Counted from the stretch's first letter, positions 45,055-53,903 are shown. The stretch is DNA of 64,000 nt from Kineococcus mangrovi (GCF_041320705.1 NZ_JBGGTQ010000008.1:62001-126000); one strand, 5' to 3'. Translations and numbers: made by a program. Notes: generated by a model not told the origin, from the sequence alone.

Positions 45055-46388
45055 TGCCTGACCGCCGGGGCGAGCCCGCCGACCCCGTCGCCGCGGCGCT
45101 CGCGGCGGCGTTCCTCGACGGCCCCTGGACGGTGGCCGACCTCGACCGGCGCGGTCGGTGGGCCGTGGGACGGCCCCGGGCGCGCTGGGTCCGGCAGCTC
45201 GCCGGGACCGTCCTGGAACGGTTCCCGCGTCCTCCGCTCGACGAACCCCGCGCGCTGCGGGCGTTCGTGGCGGGGTCCACCCCGTACGCGCGGGCCCGTG
45301 CCGCCGCGTCCGGAGCGGGCGAGCCCCTGCGGGTCGCGCACCTGGCCGCGACGACGACCGCGATGGGCCGCGACCGGTGGGGGGTGCCGGGTCTGGACAC
45401 CGTCGCCGACCTCGCCGCGTTCCTCGACCTCGACGACGCCCACCTGGACTGGTTCGCCGACCTGCACCGCTTCCAGGTCCGCGCCCCCGCCGGGCCGCTG
45501 CACCACTACCGGTCGCGGTGGGCCGGGAAACGGGGTGCCCCGCGGCTGCTCGAGGCGCCGCTGCCGCGGCTGAAGGTGGTGCAGCGCACGCTGCTGCACC
45601 GGGTGCTGGCCCGGTTCCCGGTGCACGACGCCGCGCACGGTTTCGTCCCGGGCCGGTCGGCGTTGACGGGGGCCTCGCAGCACGTGCGGGCCCGGACCGT
45701 CGTCCGCTTCGACCTGGAGGGGTTCTTCGCCGCCGTCCCGGCCGGGCGGGTCTTCGGGTTGTTCCGCCAGGGCGGGTACCCCGAACCCGTCGCGCACGCG
45801 CTGACGGGTCTGGTCACCCACGTCACCCCGCTGACGGTGCTGCGGGCCATGCCCGACGGTGGCTCGGGGGACGAGCGGCACCGGTTGCGCCGCAACCTGT
45901 CCCGGGCGCACCTGCCGCAGGGGGCGCCGACGTCACCGGCGCTGGCGAACCTGGTCGTGCTCGGGCTGGACCGTCGCCTGGCCGGCTGGGCGCGGGCCGG
46001 GGGCCTGACGTACACGCGCTACGCGGACGACCTGACGTTCTCCGCGGCCGACGGCCTCGACCCGCACCGGCTGCGACGGGCGGTGGTGGCGATCGCCGCC
46101 GACGAGGGGTTCCGGCTCAACGCGGCCAAGACGCGGGTGCGGGGGGCCGGGGCGCGCCAGCTCGTCACGGGCCTGGTCGTCAACGAGCGGCTCAACGTGC
46201 CGCGCGAGGAGTTCGACCGGCTCAAGGCCGTGCTGCACCACTGCGCGCAGCACGGCCCGGACGGTCAGGACCGGGAGGGCCACCCGGACTTCCGCGCCCA
46301 CCTGCTCGGCCGCATCGCCCGGGTGGAGGCCGTCAACCCCGCGAAGGGGCGGCGGCTGCGGGCGCGCTTCGACGCGATCGCCTGGTGA
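45054..46388 (+). CDS. Retron-type reverse transcriptase
   Basis: The 444-residue protein has an N-terminal helical extension (about 1-110) and a complete RT core. Motifs: LLEAPLPRLKVVQR; AHGFVPGRSALTGASQH (a variant of retron NAxxH at 206-210); RFDLEGFF with catalytic Asp220; LPQGAPTSPALANL (287-300); YADDLTFS with catalytic Asp325 and Asp326; LVTGLVVN (retron VTG, 371-373); and a C-terminal NPAKGRRLRARFDAI. No group II intron maturase domain, DGR elements or fused effector are present. The layout with a long N-terminal extension recalls myxobacterial retron RTs. GTG 45054 is the only sensible start; no clear ribosome binding site. The end overlaps a minus-strand DUF3817 gene by 56 bases. 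Confidence 0.9.
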   Translation: MPDRRGEPADPVAAALAAAFLDGPWTVADLDRRGRWAVGRPRARWVRQLAGTVLERFPRPPLDEPRALRAFVAGSTPYARARAAASGAGEPLRVAHLAATTTAMGRDRWGVPGLDTVADLAAFLDLDDAHLDWFADLHRFQVRAPAGPLHHYRSRWAGKRGAPRLLEAPLPRLKVVQRTLLHRVLARFPVHDAAHGFVPGRSALTGASQHVRARTVVRFDLEGFFAAVPAGRVFGLFRQGGYPEPVAHALTGLVTHVTPLTVLRAMPDGGSGDERHRLRRNLSRAHLPQGAPTSPALANLVVLGLDRRLAGWARAGGLTYTRYADDLTFSAADGLDPHRLRRAVVAIAADEGFRLNAAKTRVRGAGARQLVTGLVVNERLNVPREEFDRLKAVLHHCAQHGPDGQDREGHPDFRAHLLGRIARVEAVNPAKGRRLRARFDAIAW

Positions 46389-46689
46389 GCAGGCCCTGGC
46401 GCAGCAGCCAGCGCTCGAAGACGATGGTGCCGAACGGGGGGACCCCCGCCGCGAGACCGACCACGAGGGTCTTGACCGTCCAGCGCATCGTGCGGGCGGC
46501 CCACAACGTCGAGAGCAGGTAGACGACGAACCCGATCCCGTGGACCATCCCCACGACCGGGACCCCGCCCTCGTGGGGGGCGTGGACGACCCACTTGAGG
46601 AACATCGCGATGAGCAGCGCGGTCCACGAGATCGCCTCGAACGTGGCGATGAGGCGGAACCAGCGGGCGGCGAGCGGCCCGGACGTCAT
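46333..46689 (-). CDS. DUF3817 small membrane protein
   Basis: The 118-residue protein has three membrane helices and the family pattern RWFRLIATFEAISWTALLIAMFLKW, then GMVHGIGFVVYLLSTLWAA. The function is unknown; it is common in actinobacteria. AAGGAGG lies six bases before the ATG. Its last 56 bases overlap the end of the reverse transcriptase gene on the opposite strand. It is a housekeeping-type gene and an unlikely retron effector. Confidence 0.85.
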   Translation of the reverse strand: MTSGPLAARWFRLIATFEAISWTALLIAMFLKWVVHAPHEGGVPVVGMVHGIGFVVYLLSTLWAARTMRWTVKTLVVGLAAGVPPFGTIVFERWLLRQGLLTRRSRRSAPAAAAPSRG

Positions 46690-46769
46690 GGGGTCCTCCT
46701 TCGACGGGGTGGTCCCCCGAGTCTGACGGGCTGTCGTAGACGCGGGGACCAGCGGAGCTGTGGGATCGC

Positions 46770-47801
46770 TCACCCGAGGACGACGCGGTCCCGTCCCGTC
46801 GCCTTGGCCGCGTACAGGGCCGCGTCGGCGCGCGAGAGCAGGGCCGAGAGGTCGAAGGGGCCAGGGCCGGTCGCGGCGACGCCGGCGCTCACGGTCACGG
46901 GTGCGCCGGCGGCCGTCGAGGCCTCGGCCACCCGGTCGCGGAACCGGTTGGCGGAACCGACCGCGGCGTGGACGTCGGGCCAACGCCCGATCCAGGCGAG
47001 TTCCTCGCCGCCGAGGCGCACCAGCACGTCGTCGGGCCGGGAACACTCTCGCAGGGCCTGGGCCACGACGACGAGGACGGCGTCGCCGACGTCGTGCCCG
47101 TGGCGGTCGTTGATGCTCTTGAAGTGGTCGATGTCGGCGACGACGGCGGTGACACCCTCCCCGCCCAGCCCGGTGCAGGCGTCCCGCAGACCGCGCCGGT
47201 TCAGCAGCCCCGTGAGGGCGTCGGTGCCGGCCGCCCGCGTGGTCGCTCGCAGGGCGCGCCGACGGCCGTGCTCGAGCCAGGCGATCACCCCCGTCGTCGC
47301 CACGCCCGCGGCGACGACGGTGCAGACGTCGGCGAGGAGTCGCGGTGTCGAGGTACCGCCGTCCACGGCGTGCAGGAGGACGGCCTGTCCGACGGCGGCC
47401 GGCAGGACGACGAACGGCAGGTGCCGGGTACGGGTCAGGAGAGCGGCCGCGGCGCACAGCGCCAGCAGTCCGACCGAGGCCGTCGTGACGTTGCCCGGCC
47501 TCGGTGGGGACAGACCGCTCAGGGTGAGGACCACGACGTCGAGCGCGAGGGCGACGGTGACGATCGGACGGGCGGCGCGACGGTCCCGGCGGGCGGCCCG
47601 CAGCGCGACGACGGCGAGCACGGACCACAGCACCGCGCTCGCGGCGACCGGCGCGAGAGCGTCGAGGCTCCGCGTCAGCACGGCGACCGCGAGACCGGGC
47701 AGGTGCAGCGCCGCGAAGACGCCGAAGGCGACGGCCTCGACGCGGCCGTCGCGCAGGTCGAGGTCAGGCACGAGGAGAACATCGACAGGCACCGGTCTCA
47801 C
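46770..47801 (-). CDS. Membrane GGDEF protein with GGEEL signature
   Basis: The 343-residue protein has about six membrane helices (20-180) and a GGDEF domain (185-343). The signature reads GGEEL in place of GGEEF, and RPDD five residues before it keeps the I-site. Metal and GTP residues (VVADIDHFKSINDRHGHDVGD) are present, so activity is possible but the last position is altered. It begins 18 bases after the GGDEF-EAL gene on the same strand, so the two form an operon. Confidence 0.85.
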   Translation of the reverse strand: MRPVPVDVLLVPDLDLRDGRVEAVAFGVFAALHLPGLAVAVLTRSLDALAPVAASAVLWSVLAVVALRAARRDRRAARPIVTVALALDVVVLTLSGLSPPRPGNVTTASVGLLALCAAAALLTRTRHLPFVVLPAAVGQAVLLHAVDGGTSTPRLLADVCTVVAAGVATTGVIAWLEHGRRRALRATTRAAGTDALTGLLNRRGLRDACTGLGGEGVTAVVADIDHFKSINDRHGHDVGDAVLVVVAQALRECSRPDDVLVRLGGEELAWIGRWPDVHAAVGSANRFRDRVAEASTAAGAPVTVSAGVAATGPGPFDLSALLSRADAALYAAKATGRDRVVLG

Positions 47802-47819
47802 CTTGATCGTTCCGACCCG

Positions 47820-50051
47820 TCAGCCCGCCAGCACCTCCTCGCCCGCGCGACCGGTGCGTCGCACGAACCCCGGCACGTCCGCCGCGGGCATCGCCGTCCC
47901 GAACAGGTGCCCCTGCGCCCGGCGCACGCCGAGGGCCCGCAGCGGGGCGACCTGGTCGGCGTGCTCGACGCCCTCGGCGAGGATCTGCACGTCCAGCGCC
48001 CGGCACAGCGCGGCGATGCCCTCCAGCAGCGCGGTGTCCCCGCCGGTCGCCAGCGTCGTCAGCGAGCGGTCCAGCTTCACCGTCGAGACGGGGAACCGGC
48101 GCATGTACGACAGCGACGTGTAGCCGATGCCGAAGTCGTCGAGGTCGAGCCGGAAACCCGCGGCGACGACCTCGCGCAGCGACGCCGCGATGCGGGGGTC
48201 GTCCGGCAGTTCCTCGTGCTCGGTGATCTCCAGGTGCACCCGGCCGGGGTCGATCCCGTGGCGGGCGGTCAGCTCCGAGATCCAGCGGGCCGTGCCCCGG
48301 CGGTGCAGGCTGCCGATGCCGAGGTTCACGGCCAGGTGGAGCCCGCCCGCGCCGGCCGCGTCCCAGCGGGCGAGGTCGCGCAGCGCCCGGCCGGTGACGT
48401 GCTCGTCCAGGCGCGCCCCCAACCCCGCGTCCTCGGCGTGCTGGAGGAACCGGTCGGGCAGCAGGAGCCCGCGGCGGGGGTGGTCCCAGCGCACGAGCGC
48501 CTCGACGCCGACGACGCGCGGGCCGCCCTCGCCCGCCAGGTCCACGACCGGCTGGTGCACGACGAGGAGCTCCCCGACGTCCTCCGGGCGGCCGCCCTGC
48601 AGCAGGAGGGACCTCAGCTCCTGCTGCACGACCAGAGCGCCGAGGACCTTCTCGCGCAGCTGCGGCCGGTAGACCAGGGCGCGTCCCTTGCCGGCCTGCT
48701 TCGCGGCGTACATCGCGACGTCGGCGTCGACGAGCGCCTCCTCGAAGGCCACGCCCGCGCGCAGCGGGGCGATCCCGATGCTCGCGCTCACCCGGTAGGG
48801 CAACCGGTCGGGCTCGAAGGGCGCGTCGAGCGCCTCCAGCACGAGGTCGGCCGGGCCGCCGTGGTGGTCCTCGGCGGTCCACACGACGACGATGAACTCG
48901 TCCCCGCCGGTGCGGGACACGACCCCGTGGCGCCCCACCGCCCGGCGCAACCGGTTCGAGACCTCGACGAGCAGCGCGTCGCCGACGGCGTGCCCGCGCG
49001 TGTCGTTGATCTGCTTGAAGTCGTCGAGGTCCACGAGGCACAGGTGCAGGTCCCGGCCGTGCAGCCGTCGTCGCAGGTCCTCCGCCGCCCCGGGCAGCCC
49101 GCGGCGGTTCACCAGGTCGGTGAGCGGGTCGCGCTCGGCGCTGCGCTCGGCCCGCCGCACCGCGAGCGCGGCCCAACCGACGCCCGCGCAGGCCAGGACG
49201 TACCCGCTGGGTGCGACCACCTCGACGGCCACGTCCGGCAGCACGTGCACGCTGCCGAGCAGCCACAGCGCCGGCACGGTGCAGAACACCGGCAGCACGC
49301 TCAGCAGCCGCTGCCCGTCACCGCGCAGCGCACCACCCGCGCAGGGGGTGCCGACGTGGCGCATGCTCGGGTGCAGGGCGGCCGCGGCCAGCAGCACCAC
49401 CGCCAGGCTCTGGGTGGCGTGCAGCACGTGCCCGCCACCGCCGAGCAGGTCGGGGCGGGCGGTGACGAGCGCCGCCACGGCCAGCAGCAGCCCCGCCGCC
49501 AGCAGCACGAGGACCGTGGCGGGGGCCGTGCCCGTGCGGGTCGTGAGGATCCGCAGCAGGACGATGGCCAGCACGATGTCGGCGGCCGTCCCGACGAGCA
49601 CGGCCGGGTCGCGGCCCAGGCCGGTCTCGTGCAGCATCCCGAGCACCTGCGCGACGACGAGCGCCCCCGCGCACGCGGTGAGGACGACGTCGGGCCACGT
49701 GCGGCGGCCGGGCACCCGGGCCTGGCGCAGCGTGCGGACCACGAAGGGCACGAGGGCGAGGGCGACCACCTGCACGGCGACGACGCCCCACCGGGCCCAC
49801 GACGTGCCCGGACCGGTGAGCAGGCACCCCGCCGTCGCCGCCGTCGCGGCGAGGACGAGGGCCAGGACGGCCCCCCACGCCTGCGGCAGCACCGGGCGGT
49901 GCCGGCGGATCCCGAGGACCGTCAGCGCGAGGGCGCCCACGTCGACGACGAGCGCGACGACGGTCCCCGCGCCACCGGTGGCGACGGGCAGCGCCACGAG
50001 GAGGCCGAGGACGGCCAGCGCCGCCAGCGCCGCCACGTCGCGCCTGGTCAT
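47820..50051 (-). CDS. Membrane GGDEF-EAL protein
   Basis: The 743-residue protein has nine or ten membrane helices (about 5-310), GGDEF (about 320-475) with an intact TGGDEF but no I-site, and EAL (about 490-735). EAL residues are VEALVRWDHP, AVNLG, LEITEHE, LDLDDFGIGYTS, VKLDRS and LAEGVE. Both activities are plausible. ATG 50051 has GGGGAGGG just upstream. A weaker FliA-like site lies 50 bases further. The GGEEL cyclase gene follows in the same operon. Confidence 0.92.
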   Translation of the reverse strand: MTRRDVAALAALAVLGLLVALPVATGGAGTVVALVVDVGALALTVLGIRRHRPVLPQAWGAVLALVLAATAATAGCLLTGPGTSWARWGVVAVQVVALALVPFVVRTLRQARVPGRRTWPDVVLTACAGALVVAQVLGMLHETGLGRDPAVLVGTAADIVLAIVLLRILTTRTGTAPATVLVLLAAGLLLAVAALVTARPDLLGGGGHVLHATQSLAVVLLAAAALHPSMRHVGTPCAGGALRGDGQRLLSVLPVFCTVPALWLLGSVHVLPDVAVEVVAPSGYVLACAGVGWAALAVRRAERSAERDPLTDLVNRRGLPGAAEDLRRRLHGRDLHLCLVDLDDFKQINDTRGHAVGDALLVEVSNRLRRAVGRHGVVSRTGGDEFIVVVWTAEDHHGGPADLVLEALDAPFEPDRLPYRVSASIGIAPLRAGVAFEEALVDADVAMYAAKQAGKGRALVYRPQLREKVLGALVVQQELRSLLLQGGRPEDVGELLVVHQPVVDLAGEGGPRVVGVEALVRWDHPRRGLLLPDRFLQHAEDAGLGARLDEHVTGRALRDLARWDAAGAGGLHLAVNLGIGSLHRRGTARWISELTARHGIDPGRVHLEITEHEELPDDPRIAASLREVVAAGFRLDLDDFGIGYTSLSYMRRFPVSTVKLDRSLTTLATGGDTALLEGIAALCRALDVQILAEGVEHADQVAPLRALGVRRAQGHLFGTAMPAADVPGFVRRTGRAGEEVLAG

Positions 50052-50100
50052 GGCCCTCCCCGTGCTCCGTGGTCCGTGGGGAGATCCCCGCCGTCGGTGC

Positions 50101-50128
50101 TTCGGCGCGAACGGGTGTGGACTTGTTC
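50101..50128 (-). promoter_or_regulatory. Weak FliA-like site upstream of the GGDEF-EAL operon
   Basis: On the minus strand GAACAAG (about 50128-50122) is followed after 15 bases by GCCGAA (50106-50101). The -10 matches fully, but the -35 differs from CTCAAG at two positions. It is 50 bases upstream of the ATG. Lower confidence than the other three sites. Confidence 0.35.
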
Positions 50129-50187
50129 GCCCGATCAGGGGGCGGTGCGGCTGGAACAGCGGTGCCCCGGGCACGGTTGGCGACCCC

Positions 50188-51042
50188 ATGAGCGTGATCA
50201 GTCTGTGGGGCGGCGGCCCGTGGCAGGACCCGTCGAGGGCCGAGGAGGCGAGGGAGGTCGCGGCCGAGGTCGAGGAGCTGGGCTACCACCGCCTGTGGTT
50301 CTCCGGCGGTTTCGAGCCCGGTGTCCTGCCCGCCTTCGGGGAACTGCTCGACGCGACCCGCACCCTCGGGGTCGCCAGCGGCATCGTCAGCATCTGGACG
50401 GCCACCCCCGACCAGTCCGCGGAGGCGTTCGCGCGCCTGGAGGCCGAGCACCCGGGGCGGTTCCTGCTGGGGCTGGGCAACTCCCACGCCCCGGCGGTCG
50501 AGGGGCAGGGGCAGCGGTACGACAAGCCGTACACGCGCACGGTCGAGTACCTCGACGCGCTCGGCGACCGGGTCCCGTCCGAGCGGGTGGTCCTGGCCGC
50601 GCTCGGGCCGAGGATGCTGGAGCTGGCCCGCGACCGGACCGCGGGGGCGCACCCCTACTTCGTGACGGTCGAGCACACCGTCGCCGCCCGCGCGGCGCTG
50701 GGCGCGGGGTCGTGGCTGGCCCCCGAGGCGGCCGTCGTCCTGGACGAGGACCCCGCCACCGCGCGGGCCACGGCCCGCGAGCACCTGGCGACGTACCTCG
50801 CGCTGCCGAACTACACGAACAACCTCCGCCGCTACGGCTGGGGCGACGACGACCTGCTGCACGGCGGCAGCGACCGCCTCGTCGACGAGCTCGTCGCCTG
50901 GGGGTCGCTGGACCAGGTGGTCGCCGGGGTGCGCCGGCACGTCGACGCGGGGGCCGACGAGGTGGCGCTGCAGGTGCTGGGCGGGCGCGGCGGGTTCCCG
51001 CGCGCGGCGTTCCGGGAGCTGGCGGGGGCGTTGTCGGGCTGA
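50188..51042 (+). CDS. LLM class (F420-type, TIGR03620-like) oxidoreductase
   Basis: The 284-residue luciferase-like protein has LGYHRLWFSGG near the N-terminus and FLLGLGNSHAPAVEGQGQRYDKP. This is the pattern of a small actinobacterial LLM subfamily predicted to use coenzyme F420. The substrate is unknown. The upstream bases ACCCC before the ATG are not a good ribosome binding site, so the message may be leaderless. It is divergent from the GGDEF-EAL operon. Confidence 0.8.
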   Translation: MSVISLWGGGPWQDPSRAEEAREVAAEVEELGYHRLWFSGGFEPGVLPAFGELLDATRTLGVASGIVSIWTATPDQSAEAFARLEAEHPGRFLLGLGNSHAPAVEGQGQRYDKPYTRTVEYLDALGDRVPSERVVLAALGPRMLELARDRTAGAHPYFVTVEHTVAARAALGAGSWLAPEAAVVLDEDPATARATAREHLATYLALPNYTNNLRRYGWGDDDLLHGGSDRLVDELVAWGSLDQVVAGVRRHVDAGADEVALQVLGGRGGFPRAAFRELAGALSG

Positions 51043-51892
51043 GCGCCCACCTCCCGGTGCGGTGCCAGGTCGTGGTGGGCAGGAGGACACGCTCTCCTGC
51101 ACCTCCACGACCCGGCGGCGCGGCGCCGGTCGACGGTTCACGGCACCTCCTGCACCGCTGACGTGCGCCCGGGGACCGTCCAGAGGAGCCGCGGAGCGCT
51201 TCCCGGCTCCGGCTCTGCTCAGCGGTCGTCACGGCTCTCGTCCTGATCCGGCTGGACGACCGACACCGGTGGAGCCCCGGCAGCAGTACCGACGGGGAGC
51301 GCGCGAGCTCCGCGTCCGGGCGAGGGGGACGAGCCTCCCCCTCCGCGTCGCTGCTCGGGCTGTCCGGGCGAAACCCGTGTTCCTCGATCTGCCGGCTGGT
51401 GGGCGCGCTTCCCGTCCGGAGGAGGTGATCGCGAGAGTTCGACCGGGGTGCGCACCACCGGTCCGGGATCGTTACCCCATCGAGACCCCGAATCCGTTCC
51501 GGTGGTCAATGAACTCCGATAGCCCTGCAGGGCAAAACGATCGCTGTCGAACCGAGCTGTGGACGAGACCTGTCGATCTGGACGGCCACCTCCTCGCGAG
51601 GGTGAGCTCGCAGCACCGGTGCGGTGCCGGCTCGAGATCTCGGTTACGGTCGACGCGACCTGATGGACGGAGAAGCGCGCCGCTCAGCGGTGCATGAAGA
51701 GGTTCACACCGAGAGCCCTTCTCGTCGTCTTCTTGTGCCCTGGACCGAGTGGTCCAGCGGTGTGCGGTGGGGTCGGCCGGGACTCGCGGCCGAGCATCGT
51801 GTTCGCAGCGCCGAGACACCGGCGTGCGACCGGGGGTCGAGGTCGTTCCGCCGCGCGTCGTCGTGGGTTCGAGGAGGATGAGGAGGTCGCCT
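51043..51892. other. 850-base non-coding region before the betaine ABC operon
   Basis: No convincing gene. Open frames exist, but they have weak starts and unusual codon use. The base composition is less GC-rich than the surroundings, notably about 51460-51560. A hairpin GAGGGGGA/TCCCCCTC lies at 51322-51343, and an AGGAGG at 51418-51427 leads into a frame without protein-like content. The size and composition suggest a long regulatory leader for the osmoprotectant importer, or a decayed gene. I recognise no riboswitch. Confidence 0.45.
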
Positions 51893-52987
51893 GTGCCGGA
51901 CGTGCACGCGCGAGGACTGTTCAAGGTGTTCGGCAGGAAGCCCGAGGAGGCCGTCCAGCGGTTGCGGGACGGGGCCACGGCCGCCGAGCTGCGGGCCGAG
52001 GGGATCTCGGCCGCGGTCGTCGACGTCGATCTCGACGTCGCTCCGGGCGAGATCTTCGTCGTCATGGGGTTGTCCGGATCGGGCAAGTCCACGCTCATCC
52101 GCATGCTCAACGGGCTGCTCAGGCCCAGCGCCGGCACCGTGGAGATCGACGGCCAGGACATCACGGCCCTCGACGAGACCGGTCTGCGGCGAGTGCGGCA
52201 GGACACCATGAGCATGGTCTTCCAGCACTTCGCGCTCCTGCCGCACCGCACCGCCCTCGACAACGCCGCGTACGCCCTCGAGCTGCGGGGTGTCCCGACG
52301 CAGGAACGCCGCGCCACCGCCGCCCGGGCACTGCGGCGCGTCGGCCTGGGCGGCTGGGAGGACCGCTACCCCGGTGACCTGTCCGGCGGGATGCAGCAGC
52401 GCGTCGGTCTGGCCCGTGCGCTGGCCGCCGGTACGGACCTGCTGCTGATGGACGAGGCGTTCAGCGCCCTCGACCCGCTGATCCGTCGCGAGATGCAGGA
52501 CGAGCTGCTCACCCTGCAGGAGGAACTCGGGCAGACCATCGTCTTCATCACCCACGACCTCAACGAGGCCATGCGCCTGGGCGACAGGGTGATGGTCATG
52601 CGCGACGGGCGCAGCGTCCAGGTGGGCACGCCGCAGGAGATCCTCCTCGATCCCGTCGATTCGTACGTCGCCCAGTTCCTGGCCGACGTCGACCGGGCCC
52701 GCGTCCTCACGGCTGCTGACGTCAGCAGGAGAACCGGTCGCGGCGACGGTGCGGACGCCGTCCCGTCCAGCGCCCCCGTGGGCCGGGTCAGCGCCGACAC
52801 CCCGCTGGCCGACCTGCTCGAACCCATGGCCGCCACCGGTGCCCCCATCACCGTCGTCGACGAGGCCGGCAACCCGCAGGGGTTCGTGGAGACCGCGGAC
52901 GTCCTCGGTGCCCTGAGCGCCGCGACCGCCCCCCCGACCGGGGAGAGCCCCCGGGCCGCAGCGGAGAAGGAGGATGCCCGTGCGTGA
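51893..52987 (+). CDS. Glycine betaine/proline-type ABC transporter ATPase
   Basis: The 364-residue ProV/OpuAA-type ATPase has Walker A (GLSGSGKST), the Q-loop, the signature LSGGMQQRVGLARAL, Walker B (LLLMDEAFSALDP) and the His switch (THDLNEAMRLGD). A short CBS-like C-terminus (SADTPLADLLEPM) may sense ionic strength, as in OpuA. AGGAGG lies six bases before GTG 51893; an upstream ATG (51878) is too close to its own Shine-Dalgarno. It powers osmoprotectant uptake and overlaps the permease gene. Confidence 0.93.
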   Translation: MPDVHARGLFKVFGRKPEEAVQRLRDGATAAELRAEGISAAVVDVDLDVAPGEIFVVMGLSGSGKSTLIRMLNGLLRPSAGTVEIDGQDITALDETGLRRVRQDTMSMVFQHFALLPHRTALDNAAYALELRGVPTQERRATAARALRRVGLGGWEDRYPGDLSGGMQQRVGLARALAAGTDLLLMDEAFSALDPLIRREMQDELLTLQEELGQTIVFITHDLNEAMRLGDRVMVMRDGRSVQVGTPQEILLDPVDSYVAQFLADVDRARVLTAADVSRRTGRGDGADAVPSSAPVGRVSADTPLADLLEPMAATGAPITVVDEAGNPQGFVETADVLGALSAATAPPTGESPRAAAEKEDARA

Positions 52988-53903
52988 CCTGTTCCCCGTC
53001 CCCCGACTGCTCGTCGGGGACACCTTCGACGTCGCCTTCGACTGGATCACGACCCACCTGGCGTGGTTGTTCGACGCGATCGCCTGGGTGACCGGGGGGG
53101 CCACGGAGCTGTTGACCGACGCGCTGGCCTGGCCGCCGCCGGTCGTCCTGGCGCTGGCGCTGGCGATCCTGGGGGTGCTGCTGCGTTCGGTGACCTTCGG
53201 TGTCGTCTCCTTCGCCGGTCTGCTCCTGGTCATCAGCATGGAGCTGTGGACCGAGGCGATGGAAACCCTCGCCCTGGTGCTGACCGCCACCATCGCCGCG
53301 ACGGTGATCGCTGTTCCCGTGGGGATCCTCGCCGCCCGGTACGACCGGTTCAGCACCGTTCTCCGGCCCGTCCTGGACTTCATGCAGACGATGCCCGCGT
53401 TCGTCTACCTCGTCCCGGCCGTCACCCTCTTCAGCATCGGCACCGTCCCGGGCGTGGTGGTCACCATCATCTTCGCGATGCCTCCCGGGGTCCGCCTCAA
53501 CGAACTCGGCATCCGCCAGGTCGACGCGGAGGTCGTCGAGGCCGGCAACGCGTTCGGCGGGTCCCCGCGGCAGATCCTGCGCGGCATCCAGTTGCCCCTG
53601 GCCCTGCCGACGATCATGGCCGGCGTCAACCAGGTGATCATGCTGGCCCTGTCCATGGCCGTCATCGCCGGCCTCATCGGCGCCAACGGGCTCGGGTCCA
53701 CCGTGACCACCGCCATCTCCCGCCTGAACGTCGGCCTGGGGGTCGAGGCCGGTCTCTCGGTCGTCGTCATCGCCATCTACCTGGACCGGATCACCGGCGC
53801 CCTCGGCACCGACGGCGGTCTGCTGCGCGCCCTGCGCCGGCGGGGAGCGGCCGGGACCTCCAGGGTCACGCGGTCGGCGGCGAAAGAACCCGCCGGCGTC
53901 TGA
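52980..53903 (+). CDS. Glycine betaine/proline-type ABC transporter permease
   Basis: The 307-residue ProW/OpuAB-type permease has about six or seven membrane helices. It carries the inner-membrane coupling loop EAGNAFGGSPRQILRGIQLPLALPTIMAG, and DFMQTMPAFVYLVP. AAGGAGG lies six bases before GTG 52980. An ATG two codons earlier abuts the Shine-Dalgarno and is less likely. It overlaps the ATPase gene by eight bases. Confidence 0.92.
   Translation: MRDLFPVPRLLVGDTFDVAFDWITTHLAWLFDAIAWVTGGATELLTDALAWPPPVVLALALAILGVLLRSVTFGVVSFAGLLLVISMELWTEAMETLALVLTATIAATVIAVPVGILAARYDRFSTVLRPVLDFMQTMPAFVYLVPAVTLFSIGTVPGVVVTIIFAMPPGVRLNELGIRQVDAEVVEAGNAFGGSPRQILRGIQLPLALPTIMAGVNQVIMLALSMAVIAGLIGANGLGSTVTTAISRLNVGLGVEAGLSVVVIAIYLDRITGALGTDGGLLRALRRRGAAGTSRVTRSAAKEPAGV

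Noticed and set aside
45054-46388. Group II intron maturase or diversity-generating retroelement for the RT
   Set aside because: No maturase or HNH domain, no intron-like ribozyme ends, and no template/variable repeat pair or Avd-like gene in the neighbourhood.
51062-51697. Open frame in the leader of the betaine importer
   Set aside because: No ribosome binding site with proper spacing, no similarity I recognise, and codon use unlike neighbouring genes.
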